From Chitinophagaceae bacterium (GTDB lineage Bacteria; Bacteroidota; Bacteroidia; Chitinophagales; Chitinophagaceae): 64,000 nt of DNA. The stretch spans positions 62,001-126,000 of the forward strand of contig CANGIY010000002.1 in NCBI GenBank assembly GCA_947454235.1, given 5' to 3'. Made by a program: the position numbers and the translations under genes. Positions 1-8,769 of this stretch are shown here, piece by piece; position 1 is the first letter of the stretch, and each line of letters begins with the position of its first letter. The notes beneath the pieces are model-generated. The model was not told the origin of the DNA and did not search any database. It saw nothing but the letters and a program-made list of their open reading frames with translations.

Positions 1-344
1 AAAGTATTTCAAAAGGCGAAGCGGTATTAAAAGTGGAAGTTCGTAATGAAATGACAAACCCTTATGGCAATATTCATGGCGGTATGATGAGCCTTGTTAT
101 TGATGAAGCTATTGGATGGGGAGTAGTTTCTATGGATACAGAAACCCATTACACATCACTTACCCTTAATGTCGATTTCCTTTATTCGCTGAAAGAAGGC
201 GAGTACTTGCGCGCACATTCAAAAGTATTAAGGGTAGGTAAGAAAATTATTAATGTTGAATGCCATGTCTATGATATGAACGGCAGAATATTAGCGCGAG
301 GTAATAGCAATCTTATTGCTACGGGCATGGAATTTGTCAATTAA
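1..344 (+). CDS. Hotdog-fold thioesterase (PaaI-like), 5' truncated by window edge
   Basis: The reading frame is open from the first bases of the window, so the start codon lies upstream; the GTG at 33 is internal. The visible part has the PaaI/YbgC-type hotdog signature NPYGNIHGGMM followed by an acidic helix (IDEAIGWGV), the region that binds and hydrolyses acyl-CoA thioesters in this family. It ends with the usual beta strands (LRVGKKIINVECHVYD, GRILARGNSNLI). Likely a cytosolic acyl-CoA thioesterase; the substrate cannot be told. Family assignment is firm, exact role unknown. Confidence 0.8.
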   Translation, partial: SISKGEAVLKVEVRNEMTNPYGNIHGGMMSLVIDEAIGWGVVSMDTETHYTSLTLNVDFLYSLKEGEYLRAHSKVLRVGKKIINVECHVYDMNGRILARGNSNLIATGMEFVN

Positions 345-437
345 CTTTTAGTTTAAAAACGTTATGGCTTTCTTAAAGTAAGAAAGCCACCAATGCTGTT
401 TTCATGTGTTTGCGTCTTTTTTATAAAAGGTAAACAT

Positions 438-2408
438 ATGAGAAAGGTAGTTATTTTATTGATAATAGTGCTTGGCTATTTTAAGGCAAATGCGGGAAAA
501 ATTAAAGGTGAAGTTATTGACCCCAAAAAACGCGAACCTATAATTAACGCCAAAGTTCAGGCCTTCAAAGATTCGAACCAAAAAGGCGTTACAATTACAA
601 ATATTGATGGAGAATATTTATTTGACTCCTTAGAAGAAGGTACCTATACATTAGTTTATACTCACCCAGAATATAAACAAAAAACAATAACTGGTGTAAT
701 TGTTACGCTTAACGGAGTTGCCGAAATTAATGCGAAGATGTCAAACGGAGATTTGACAGCCGTTGTCGTGTATAGCAAACCATTAATTGCCAATAGAAAA
801 GCTCTTAGAAAAGCCCCGGTTGTTCAAACCGCAGATTTAATAACGACCGCTGCAGGCGTGCGCCAAAGTAAAAGAAGTGGCAGTTTGCTATATAGCGATG
901 GAGGAAGAGGTACAGGCAACGTATTTATAATAGATGGAGTACAAGTTAGGGGTTCAAGCGGTATTATAATAAATAGCAAGACAGAAGAAAGTTATAAGAA
1001 GGTAGAACGTAACGATTTCAAAAACGTGTTGACTGCTCCGGTTTCTACGATGTCAGTAGATGTTGATAGGGCTTCATATTCCAACATAAGACGTTTTTTA
1101 AATGATGACGAGTTACCGCCAGCAGATGCAGTGAGGGTAGAGGAAATGGTAAACTATTTCGACTATACTTACGCCCAACCACAAGGAAATGCTCCGGTGG
1201 CATTCGAGACAAATTTATCAAATTGCCCCTGGGACAGTCAACACCAACTGTTGCACATAGGCATACAAGCAAAAAATGTAAACACAGAAGATATTCCTCC
1301 TTCCAATATCGTTTTTCTTGTTGATGTTTCAGGTTCAATGATGGAGGAAAACAAACTGCCACTGGTTCAAGCTAGTTTGAATTTACTTGTTGATCAACTT
1401 CGTAAGCAAGATAAAATTTCATTGGTTGTTTATGCGGGAAATGCTGGATTGGTCTTGCCTCCAACAGCCGGGGATGAAAAAACCAAAATTAAAAATGCAA
1501 TTAATCAGCTAGTTGCAGGTGGCTCAACAGCCGGCGGAGAAGGTATTTTATTAGCCTACAAAATAGCCTCAGAAAACTTTATAAAAGGTGGTAACAATAG
1601 GGTAGTTCTATGTACCGATGGTGATTTTAATGTTGGGGTTACAAGCAACAGTGAACTGGAAAAGCTAATTGTTGAAAAACGCAAAACAGGGGTGTTTCTT
1701 ACTTGTTTAGGTTTCGGTATGGGTAATTATAAAGACGACCGCATGGAAATGCTGGCTGACAAGGGCAATGGAAATTACAATTATATCGATAATGAATCGG
1801 AAGCAAATAAAACTATGGTTAAAGAGTTTGGCGGAACTATGTTCACTGTTGCCAAAGATGTAAAATGCCAGATTGAATTTAACCCCAATTTTGTGAGTGG
1901 GTACCGCCTGATAGGCTATGAAAACAGGATATTGAACACTGAAGATTTCAAGGACGATGCCAAAGACGCGGGTGACATGGGCGCTGGTCATTCTGTAACT
2001 GTACTTTATGAAATTGTTCCAAAAGGAGTGCAAGACTCCAACCTCCAGTTGGTCGATTCACTTAAATATCAAATACCCTTTAGAGCAACTAATGCTGCCT
2101 CTGCATATGAATTAGCAACTATAAAAATGCGCTATAAAGAACCAGATAGTAATACAAGTAAAGAAGTTAGCCATGTAGTAGCTTACAATATTGATTCCTT
2201 TGAAAATACGAATGACAATGTTCGATTTTCCACTGGAGTTGCAATGTTTGGTATGTTAATGGGCGACTATTCTAAACTTGGCTCAATGAATTTCAAGCAG
2301 ACAATTAAAATTCTCGAAGATTGTGAGCACAAAGATGAATACCGCAGTGAATTACTCAAATTAGCTGGAAAAGCGTCGAAACTAAGAAAAGCAGTAGTAA
2401 AAAATTAA
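438..2408 (+). CDS. Secreted YfbK-like von Willebrand factor A protein with N-terminal CarboxypepD_reg domain
   Basis: ATG at 438 is chosen because it starts a clear signal peptide (MRKVVILLIIVLGYFKANA) and has an AAAAGG box 8 bases upstream; an in-frame start at 393 would bury the signal. Order of parts: signal peptide; carboxypeptidase-like regulatory beta domain (about residues 21-100); a stretch that resembles a TonB plug (about 127-175, with NVFIIDGVQVRGSS) but with no barrel; the VWA N-terminal region typical of YfbK (about 204-250); the VWA domain with MIDAS motif DVSGS at 296-300 and CTDGDFNVG; and a C-terminal DUF3520-like region. VWA domains bind metal and protein partners, so a periplasmic or surface scaffold role is inferred. 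No cognate partner is adjacent. Confidence 0.82.
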   Translation: MRKVVILLIIVLGYFKANAGKIKGEVIDPKKREPIINAKVQAFKDSNQKGVTITNIDGEYLFDSLEEGTYTLVYTHPEYKQKTITGVIVTLNGVAEINAKMSNGDLTAVVVYSKPLIANRKALRKAPVVQTADLITTAAGVRQSKRSGSLLYSDGGRGTGNVFIIDGVQVRGSSGIIINSKTEESYKKVERNDFKNVLTAPVSTMSVDVDRASYSNIRRFLNDDELPPADAVRVEEMVNYFDYTYAQPQGNAPVAFETNLSNCPWDSQHQLLHIGIQAKNVNTEDIPPSNIVFLVDVSGSMMEENKLPLVQASLNLLVDQLRKQDKISLVVYAGNAGLVLPPTAGDEKTKIKNAINQLVAGGSTAGGEGILLAYKIASENFIKGGNNRVVLCTDGDFNVGVTSNSELEKLIVEKRKTGVFLTCLGFGMGNYKDDRMEMLADKGNGNYNYIDNESEANKTMVKEFGGTMFTVAKDVKCQIEFNPNFVSGYRLIGYENRILNTEDFKDDAKDAGDMGAGHSVTVLYEIVPKGVQDSNLQLVDSLKYQIPFRATNAASAYELATIKMRYKEPDSNTSKEVSHVVAYNIDSFENTNDNVRFSTGVAMFGMLMGDYSKLGSMNFKQTIKILEDCEHKDEYRSELLKLAGKASKLRKAVVKN

Positions 2409-2450
2409 AATGCATCTCATACCCTGTCAAACATAGGTTTTAAAAGTTAG

Positions 2451-2497
2451 CTCCGGTTCATTTTTTCTCTTTAGAATGAATGCAACCGGAGTTGTTT
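2451..2497. terminator. Bidirectional terminator between convergent genes
   Basis: Perfect 8-bp stem CTCCGGTT (2451-2458) / AACCGGAG (2484-2491), with an extra CATT/AATG pairing inside, followed by TTGTTT on the plus strand. It lies in the 104-bp gap between the convergent VWA gene (ends 2408) and glycosyltransferase gene (ends 2513). Confidence 0.6.
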
Positions 2498-2512
2498 CAA
2501 TAATCTGTGGTC

Positions 2513-3694
2513 TTAGCCTGCAATATCCATCAAATACCTTTCTAGTTTCTCGCTCACTGCATCCCAGTCAAAGCGGGAATGAATGATATCATATCCGGTG
2601 GTTCCGGTAGAGCGACGCAATGCTTCAGATTCTAACAATGCGATCACCGACTGAGCAAATGTTTCTTTGTCGGAGGCTAAAAATGCACCGTCCCCACTTG
2701 AAATACCTAGCCCCGCAAAACCTATATTTGAACAAACAACAGGAATACCCATTGCCATAGCTTCTAAAACTTTGTTTTGTGTACCTGCACCAAACCTTAG
2801 TGGCGCAACCACCACATCAGCTGAATCGTACATTGAAGCAAGGTCTTCAACAAAGCCCGTAACTTCAACGTAATCACACTTCAAGTCTAATACCCTGGGT
2901 ACAGGACGCTGTCCGGCTATAATGAATTTAACGTCAGAGAATTGTTTTTTAATAATCGGCAGAACATCTTGTACGAAGTAAACGACAGCGTCAACATTAG
3001 GTGCATAGTCCATATTACCTGTAAACAAGATTCTGGAACAACCGGAATAATCGTGGTTTTTAGCCTTAAAGGTCGTGGTGTCAACGCCATTAGGTAGCAA
3101 TTTCAGGTTGGTAAGCCTATGTTGTTGCTGCAGATACGTTAAGTCTTCTGAAGAACACACGAGTCCCAAGTTGTATTTGCTTAAAATGGGTTCATATTTG
3201 AGGACTCTTCTTTGCTCCATATTTTCAAAAATGGCACTTAAGAAACCCCGCTTCACATTTTTCCTGCGCTCCCAATACAGTGAAAATGCATCAGGTAAGT
3301 CCAAAATACGCGGCAACCCATTCATGTCTTTCATGTATGGCGACATGCGCAGGTGTTGCACATGGGCAGCGTCAAATTTGACTCTCTGTGTCAGTTCAGT
3401 TAAAGCAGCCTGCATTTCAGACGAGTTGAAATACAACACCTGAAAAGGTTCTGGTCTATATAGTCCTTTGAGGCACTCAACCGCGCTTTTCCATTTTGGC
3501 TGATAAACAAAATGTACTTCTTTAAAATACGGCTCGAGGTCTTTTTTGTATTGGAGGTCTTCTTCAGTTTGTGCGAAAGTAAGCAAGTAAAGCTCATGCC
3601 TTTTATACAACCTTTTTGCCAGATTGTAGATTTTAAGCTTATCGCCCCTGAAAGGTGGATAAGGCACCCTGTTTGCAAGAAAAAGGATTTTCAA
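2513..3694 (-). CDS. GT4 family glycosyltransferase (TIGR03087-like)
   Basis: A 393-residue GT-B glycosyltransferase. The N-terminus MKILFLANRVPYPPFRGDK matches the acceptor-binding loop of GT4 enzymes of the exopolysaccharide-associated TIGR03087-like group. The C-terminal nucleotide-sugar site is seen in FTGNMDYAPNVDAV and in AGTQNKVLEAMAMGIPVVCS, which holds the E-x7-E type motif. It probably transfers a sugar to a surface glycan; donor and acceptor are unknown. The start is TTG (3692-3694), because the stop of the upstream response regulator gene lies in the same frame five codons earlier and no ATG is available. The 12-bp gap to that gene suggests co-transcription. Confidence 0.85.
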   Translation of the reverse strand: MKILFLANRVPYPPFRGDKLKIYNLAKRLYKRHELYLLTFAQTEEDLQYKKDLEPYFKEVHFVYQPKWKSAVECLKGLYRPEPFQVLYFNSSEMQAALTELTQRVKFDAAHVQHLRMSPYMKDMNGLPRILDLPDAFSLYWERRKNVKRGFLSAIFENMEQRRVLKYEPILSKYNLGLVCSSEDLTYLQQQHRLTNLKLLPNGVDTTTFKAKNHDYSGCSRILFTGNMDYAPNVDAVVYFVQDVLPIIKKQFSDVKFIIAGQRPVPRVLDLKCDYVEVTGFVEDLASMYDSADVVVAPLRFGAGTQNKVLEAMAMGIPVVCSNIGFAGLGISSGDGAFLASDKETFAQSVIALLESEALRRSTGTTGYDIIHSRFDWDAVSEKLERYLMDIAG

Positions 3695-3706
3695 ATGAAC
3701 ACAGCT

Positions 3707-4423
3707 TTAGTTTATACCTGCCGTAAATTTATAACCTATTCCCCTAATTGAATGAAAATGAACAGGGTTTCTACTGTCCTTTTCAAAATATTTCCTGAAG
3801 TTAAGGATGAAATTATCGATAGTGCGGGTAGTAGGGTACACATTATAACCCCACACTATTTGCAATATTTGCTCGCGGGAAACCACCTGACCTTCGTGCT
3901 CAATCAATAGTTTCAATAGTGCGGCTTCTTTCTTACTAAGTTCTTGAGGCTGTCCGTTTTTGTCGGAGCACTCATGGGCTGAAAAATTAATTTTACAACC
4001 TGCAAACTCGTAATTATCGCCAACACTTTGTGGTTCCTTAATCTTTTTGTTTTTGACAATCAGTTTGTCAACACGCAATAAAAGTTCTTCCAGGTTAAAA
4101 GGTTTGGTAAGATAATCATCTCCACCTTTTTTCAAGCCTTCAACGCGGTCGCTGCTTGAGTTTCGGGCACTTAAAAACAAAATCGGCACATCGTTGTGTT
4201 GCATTCTGATGGTTTCACATATAGTAATACCATCAATTTCAGGCAACATAATGTCCAATATAATTAAGTCAAAATATTCGTTTTTTACTGTCTTCAGTAC
4301 AGCCGGGCCAGTTTCAGCAGTTGTAACCTCGTACCCCTCCAGTTCAAGATTGAGCTTAAGTGTTTCTCTGAGGCTTTCCTCATCTTCTGCAACCAATACA
4401 GAAGCCTTTGCGTTTTTCAGCAT
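3707..4423 (-). CDS. OmpR/PhoB-family response regulator
   Basis: A 238-residue two-domain regulator. The receiver domain (about 1-120) has the acidic pocket (E13, D14), the phospho-acceptor Asp57 in LIILDIMLPEIDG and the conserved Lys107 in DDYLTKPF. The C-terminal winged helix (about 140-235) has ELSKKEAALLKLL and VSREQILQIVWG, as in OmpR/PhoB members. It should bind DNA when phosphorylated. No histidine kinase gene lies nearby, so its partner is unknown. It sits between bshB1 and a glycosyltransferase gene on the same strand; a TATTTTTG element (minus strand of 4444-4451) just upstream could be its own -7 box. Confidence 0.92.
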   Translation of the reverse strand: MLKNAKASVLVAEDEESLRETLKLNLELEGYEVTTAETGPAVLKTVKNEYFDLIILDIMLPEIDGITICETIRMQHNDVPILFLSARNSSSDRVEGLKKGGDDYLTKPFNLEELLLRVDKLIVKNKKIKEPQSVGDNYEFAGCKINFSAHECSDKNGQPQELSKKEAALLKLLIEHEGQVVSREQILQIVWGYNVYPTTRTIDNFILNFRKYFEKDSRNPVHFHSIRGIGYKFTAGIN

Positions 4424-4512
4424 GAAAAAAATGTGTTAGACTGCAAAAATAATGACAATATATCGACTACCGAAATTGTACCAGTGGTGCTAATGGTCAA
4501 ACAATTGTAGAA

Positions 4513-5241
4513 TTATGGCATTTTAGGTAATACGAAGGCATCAAGCGAGCTTACACCAATGATATTTTCGCAAACAAAAGCCTCGCCATACTCAACACCG
4601 ATGCGTTTCCCGAAAATCGCATCTCTGCCTTTTATGTTGTCAAGGAAGTTTGACGAAGATATGTAAGTCAGCGGTTCATTTGAATTCGGGTCGTGGAACT
4701 GGCTTTTGTAGCATTTTATTGCGTCCATTTTTTGTTCCATTTCATCAGAAATATCAATAATGAAATGCGGCTCAATATGCCTGTCCTGCATGAAATGAAA
4801 AATGCGTTTTGGGCGCCAGGCCGTTTGTAGTTGACCTTCCCACGTGGTTTCAATTTTAGAGAGCCCGGCGTAAAAACAAGCGTCAGCAATTAAACGACCA
4901 CCTCTTCCATGATCTGGATGACGGTCGGCCAGGCAATTGGCGAGTATGATTTCTGGTCGGTAATACCTTATGTATGAAATCAGTTTGAGCTGGTGTTCCT
5001 CATCGTTTTTGAAAAAACCATCTCTGAACTGCGCATTCCTTCGTTCGTAAACACCCATCATTTTTGCAGCGTTAGCGGCCTCGTTGTATCTGTCGGCGAC
5101 AGTACCTCTGGTGCCTAGTTCGCCTTCGGTCAGGTCAACAATGGCTACCTTGTCTCCTTTTCTGGTATGTTTAATAATTGTTCCGGCACAAGCTAATTCA
5201 ATATCATCGGGGTGCGCTGCAATGGCGAGTATCTTACACAT
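4513..5241 (-). CDS. bshB1: Bacillithiol biosynthesis deacetylase BshB1
   Basis: 242 residues of the LmbE/PIG-L deacetylase fold. The zinc motif AHPDD is at residues 9-13, and the family stretches GELGTRGT, RHPDHGR-like DRHPDHGRGG and HFIIDISDEMEQKM are all present. BshB1 removes the acetyl group from GlcNAc-malate to give GlcN-malate in bacillithiol synthesis, in the cytosol. The other bacillithiol genes (bshA, bshC) are not in the window. The 89-bp gap to the response regulator gene leaves open whether the two are co-transcribed. Confidence 0.9.
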   Translation of the reverse strand: MCKILAIAAHPDDIELACAGTIIKHTRKGDKVAIVDLTEGELGTRGTVADRYNEAANAAKMMGVYERRNAQFRDGFFKNDEEHQLKLISYIRYYRPEIILANCLADRHPDHGRGGRLIADACFYAGLSKIETTWEGQLQTAWRPKRIFHFMQDRHIEPHFIIDISDEMEQKMDAIKCYKSQFHDPNSNEPLTYISSSNFLDNIKGRDAIFGKRIGVEYGEAFVCENIIGVSSLDAFVLPKMP

Positions 5242-5382
5242 ATTTTGATTTTTGGGTAATTTATTTGTTCGGGTTTGTGGTGCAAAGGTCTATGAAAGTG
5301 ATTTATAAAAGTACTTTAGTCGTTTGTTTTTATGGCATTGGTTTTAAGAATTGAAATATTTTAACGATTTGCTTCATGAAAA

Positions 5383-5435
5383 AATACCAAGCGAAGAAAT
5401 AAAAATCCTGTAAAGCTTTCATTAACCTTGGTATT
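5383..5435. repeat. 9-bp inverted repeat in the pfkA upstream region
   Basis: AATACCAAG at 5383-5391 and CTTGGTATT at 5427-5435 are perfect reverse complements separated by 35 bases. The downstream arm covers the proposed -33 TTG of the pfkA promoter, so it could be an operator half-site pair; a chance repeat in AT-rich DNA is also possible. Confidence 0.4.
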
Positions 5436-5460
5436 ATTCACCTCTTTCAGTTTATTTTTG
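5428..5460 (+). promoter_or_regulatory. Bacteroidota-type promoter for the pfkA-aro operon
   Basis: TTG at 5428-5430, a 22-bp spacer and TATTTTTG at 5453-5460 fit the Bacteroidota -33/-7 consensus (TTTG / TAnnTTTG). Transcription would begin only a few bases before the GTG start at 5472, giving a very short leader. Confidence 0.55.
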
Positions 5461-5471
5461 AATATAAATTA

Positions 5472-6449
5472 GTGAGTGTGAAAAACATTGGTATTCTAAC
5501 ATCAGGAGGCGATAGCCCGGGTATGAATGCAGCTATTAGAGCTGCGGTGCGTACAGCATTGTACAACAAGATGAACATCTTTGGTATAAGACGCGGTTAT
5601 CAGGGCATGATTGAGGGCGATATTTTCCAGATGAAAACAACCGATGTTTCGAACATCATTCAACGTGGGGGGACCATCCTTAAAACAGCACGTAGTAAAG
5701 ATTTCATGACCGATAAAGGCATGGAAACAGCTTATAACCAGCTTCTGAGTCACAATATCGAAGGGTTGGTGCTTATAGGTGGTGATGGTACTTTTCGTGG
5801 AGCAGTTAACTTCTTTTCAAGGTATAGTATTCCGGCTGTGGGTATCCCCGGCACTATTGATAAGGATTTAATGGGCACTGATTTTACCATAGGTTTCGAT
5901 ACTGCCGTGAATACTGCTATGGAGGCAATTGATAAAATCAGAGATACTGCTGAAGCCCACGACCGCGTTTTTGTGATTGAAGTTATGGGGCGTGATGCAG
6001 GCTATATTGCATTGAACAGCGGATTGGCTTGCGGTGCTGAAGATATTTTGATTCCTGAAGTGACAACCGACATCAATGCACTGTTACATAAAATAGAGTG
6101 TGATGAAACACGTAAAAAGAACGTTCACATTATTGTTGTTGCTGAAGGCGATGATTACGGTGGTGCCAATAAAGTGCACGAAGCCATTATTAGCCGGTTT
6201 CCGAAGCTTGATGTGAGAACTTGTATTTTAGGGCATATTCAACGTGGTGGTTCTCCTTCATACGCTGATAGGGTACTCGCCGGAAGGATGGGATTTTCGG
6301 CCGTAAATGCGCTGGTAAGTGGCAATACTCAAGTAATGATTGGGGTTATTAACGGAAACATTGTACATACTCCATTTGCACAAGTTGTAAAAGGTGAAAC
6401 TCCGATACCAACCGATATGATTGAAATGATTAAAGTGCTTTCCATCTAA
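5472..6449 (+). CDS. pfkA: ATP-dependent 6-phosphofructokinase
   Basis: 325 residues, the normal length for bacterial PfkA. It starts with GTG (MSVKNIGILTSGGDSPG). Key motifs: GGDSPGMN, GGDGT, PGTIDKD with the catalytic Asp, MGRDAGYIAL and HIQRGGSPS. The Gly in GGDGT and the Gly in PGTID are the residues expected for ATP- rather than pyrophosphate-dependent enzymes. It phosphorylates fructose 6-phosphate in glycolysis. The stop overlaps the aroB start (TAATG), so it is translationally linked to the shikimate genes, which is an unusual partnership. Confidence 0.95.
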   Translation: MSVKNIGILTSGGDSPGMNAAIRAAVRTALYNKMNIFGIRRGYQGMIEGDIFQMKTTDVSNIIQRGGTILKTARSKDFMTDKGMETAYNQLLSHNIEGLVLIGGDGTFRGAVNFFSRYSIPAVGIPGTIDKDLMGTDFTIGFDTAVNTAMEAIDKIRDTAEAHDRVFVIEVMGRDAGYIALNSGLACGAEDILIPEVTTDINALLHKIECDETRKKNVHIIVVAEGDDYGGANKVHEAIISRFPKLDVRTCILGHIQRGGSPSYADRVLAGRMGFSAVNALVSGNTQVMIGVINGNIVHTPFAQVVKGETPIPTDMIEMIKVLSI

Positions 6450-7486
6450 TGCCAGCAGAAACATTTGATGTTCAATTTTCGGGTGCAACGACGCGCTATA
6501 TGTTCGGCGATTCTATTCGATTTATTGAAGAGATAACGCATGGTAAACGTTTGATTTTCATTACAGATGAAAATGTTGCTTCAGTTCATTCCGCGTTTTG
6601 GAATGGAAAGAATAAAATCGTCATTCCGGCAGGCGAGGGAAGCAAGAATTTTACATTGGTTCAATCAGTATTCGAACAGCTCATAGCACTCGAAACCGAT
6701 AGAAAAACAGTATTGTTAGGTGTTGGTGGTGGAGTAGTTACAGATTTTACGGGTTTTGTAGCTTCAACTTACATGAGGGGTGTAGCATTTGGTTTTATAC
6801 CTACTTCATTGCTTGCAATGGTCGATGCTTCGATTGGTGGAAAGAACGGTGTCAACGTGGGACTACATAAAAACATGATGGGTAATATCAGGCAACCCTC
6901 ATTTTTGGCATTTGACACTAAATGGTTATCGACCTTGCCCCGAGAAGAGTGGAGCAATGGTTTTGCAGAGATTATTAAGTACGGCTGTATTTTCAGCGCG
7001 CCGCTTTTTGATCAGTTAAGTGCCCGTGATCTGAATTACTATTTAGAAAACGAAGCGGAGCTGGCATCTATCGTCAGGCAATGCGTTTTGTTTAAAAATC
7101 ATACTGTTATTAGGGATGAATTTGAGACAAATGAACGGAAATTGCTTAACTTTGGTCATACACTAGCACATCCTATTGAGTCGGTTTATGGTTTAGCACA
7201 TGGCAAAGCTGTTGCTATAGGAATGGTTTTCGCATGCCGTCTTTCAGAAATGGTGAATGGACTCGATACATCGGTGGCTAAGATTTTGGAAAATACACTC
7301 GTTAAGTACGAATTGCCACATTCATTCGACTATGATGTTTCCAGAATTGTTGAGATTCTGAAAATGGATAAAAAGAAATCGGGTAGTGCAATTGAATACA
7401 TACTATTGAATCAACTTGGGGAAGGAGTCATTTCCAAACTCGAGCGAACATACATTGAAAACGCGTTGTACTCATGCAAACATTAG
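6449..7486 (+). CDS. aroB: 3-dehydroquinate synthase
   Basis: 345 residues. Shows the NAD-binding GVGGGVVTDFTGFVAST, the phosphate/zinc region TSLLAMVDASIGGKNGVN, and the metal-ligand motifs NFGHTLAHPIE and GLAHGKAVAIGM. It converts DAHP to 3-dehydroquinate, the second step of the shikimate pathway. The start shares one base with the pfkA stop, and its 3' end overlaps aroA by 13 bp. Confidence 0.95.
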   Translation: MPAETFDVQFSGATTRYMFGDSIRFIEEITHGKRLIFITDENVASVHSAFWNGKNKIVIPAGEGSKNFTLVQSVFEQLIALETDRKTVLLGVGGGVVTDFTGFVASTYMRGVAFGFIPTSLLAMVDASIGGKNGVNVGLHKNMMGNIRQPSFLAFDTKWLSTLPREEWSNGFAEIIKYGCIFSAPLFDQLSARDLNYYLENEAELASIVRQCVLFKNHTVIRDEFETNERKLLNFGHTLAHPIESVYGLAHGKAVAIGMVFACRLSEMVNGLDTSVAKILENTLVKYELPHSFDYDVSRIVEILKMDKKKSGSAIEYILLNQLGEGVISKLERTYIENALYSCKH

Positions 7487-8757
7487 TATTGCCTGCGCAC
7501 CTGAAAGGCGCGATAGTAGTACCACCATCAAAAAGTATCACCCAAAGGGCTTATGCTGTTGCGCTTTTGCACAATGGTAAAACCACTATTTTGAATGCAG
7601 GTAATTCAGAAGATGAGTTGGCAGCATTAAATGTGATACAAAAGCTGGGTGCATCGTTGTATTCAATCGATGGCAATATTACTGAAATCCATTCTGAAGG
7701 TGTTTTTCCGATAGCGCGTGAAATAGATTGCGGAGAAAGCGGGCTGGCAGCCAGACTTTTTACACCAATTGCAGCACTTTCCCGTGTTCCTGTAGTAATA
7801 ACCGGTAAGGGTAGTTTGATGAAGCGCCCAATGGAGGGAGTTCAGCAGGCGTTTACTTCTTTGGGCGTCGATTTTTCTGATAATCAGGGTCATTTACCAC
7901 TCACTGTCCACGGTCCAATGCACAGCATGTCATTCAGCCTGAATGCATCTTTTGGTTCTCAGTTGTTGAGTGGTTTGCTATTTGCACTTGCTTTTTCAAC
8001 GAAGGATGTAGTAACAATTGAAGTGGCAGATTTGAAAAGTCGCCCCTATATTGATTTGACGCTTACTATGCTTGCAACTGCTGGCAGACCAATACAGCAT
8101 TTTAACTACACATCATTTCTCATCAATCCAGAGTTTTTTCACGAACCCGAAATTCTAGAAATTAATGTAGAGGGCGATTGGAGTGCAGCCGCTAATTTGT
8201 TGGTAGCAGGTGCAATTTCTGGTGAGGTAAATATCACTAACCTGAATATGGATAGTGCCCAAGCCGATAAAGCCATTTTAGATATACTTGAACAGGCGAA
8301 TGCTGAAGTTGCAATAGGTGAAAATGGTATAACCGCTACCCAAAGCCAGTTGTTACCATTTATTTTTGATGCCAACGATAGCCCCGATTTATTTCCGATC
8401 ATATCTGTACTGGCAGCATTTTGTAATGGGAAAAGCACTGTGTTTGGGCTATCAAGACTAATACATAAAGAAAGCAATCGCCAAAGTAGTATATGTGATA
8501 TGCTTACTGCCTTTGGTATTCACCATGAAATTGATGGCGACCGATTGATGATTGACGGAAATAGAAATGCGGTGTTAAAAACATGTACAGTTGATGGTTA
8601 CAACGACCACCGTATTGTTATGGCAGCAGCAGTAGCGTCGCTGCGCACCATTGATGGTGCCATAATAAGCGACTTTGAGGCTGTCAAAAAATCTTACCCT
8701 GGTTTTTGGAGCGACTTTGAAAAACTGGGAGGTTTGCATAAACTTGTGACCGATTAA
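7474..8757 (+). CDS. aroA: 3-phosphoshikimate 1-carboxyvinyltransferase (EPSP synthase)
   Basis: 427 residues, standard length. The shikimate-3-phosphate/PEP site motifs are visible: PPSKSITQRAYAVALL near the N-terminus, GESGLAARLFTP, GSLMKRPM and, near the C-terminus, GYNDHRIVMAAAVASL. It joins PEP to shikimate 3-phosphate to give EPSP. It overlaps aroB by 13 bp and is followed by aroC after 12 bp, so steps 2, 6 and 7 of the pathway are encoded together; aroD/E/K are not in the window. Confidence 0.95.
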   Translation: MQTLVLPAHLKGAIVVPPSKSITQRAYAVALLHNGKTTILNAGNSEDELAALNVIQKLGASLYSIDGNITEIHSEGVFPIAREIDCGESGLAARLFTPIAALSRVPVVITGKGSLMKRPMEGVQQAFTSLGVDFSDNQGHLPLTVHGPMHSMSFSLNASFGSQLLSGLLFALAFSTKDVVTIEVADLKSRPYIDLTLTMLATAGRPIQHFNYTSFLINPEFFHEPEILEINVEGDWSAAANLLVAGAISGEVNITNLNMDSAQADKAILDILEQANAEVAIGENGITATQSQLLPFIFDANDSPDLFPIISVLAAFCNGKSTVFGLSRLIHKESNRQSSICDMLTAFGIHHEIDGDRLMIDGNRNAVLKTCTVDGYNDHRIVMAAAVASLRTIDGAIISDFEAVKKSYPGFWSDFEKLGGLHKLVTD

Positions 8758-8769
8758 ACGTTTTTCAAC

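Noticed and set aside
3075-3443. 122-residue plus-strand open frame inside the GT4 gene
   Set aside because: Shadow of the glycosyltransferase; no family signature and no promoter.
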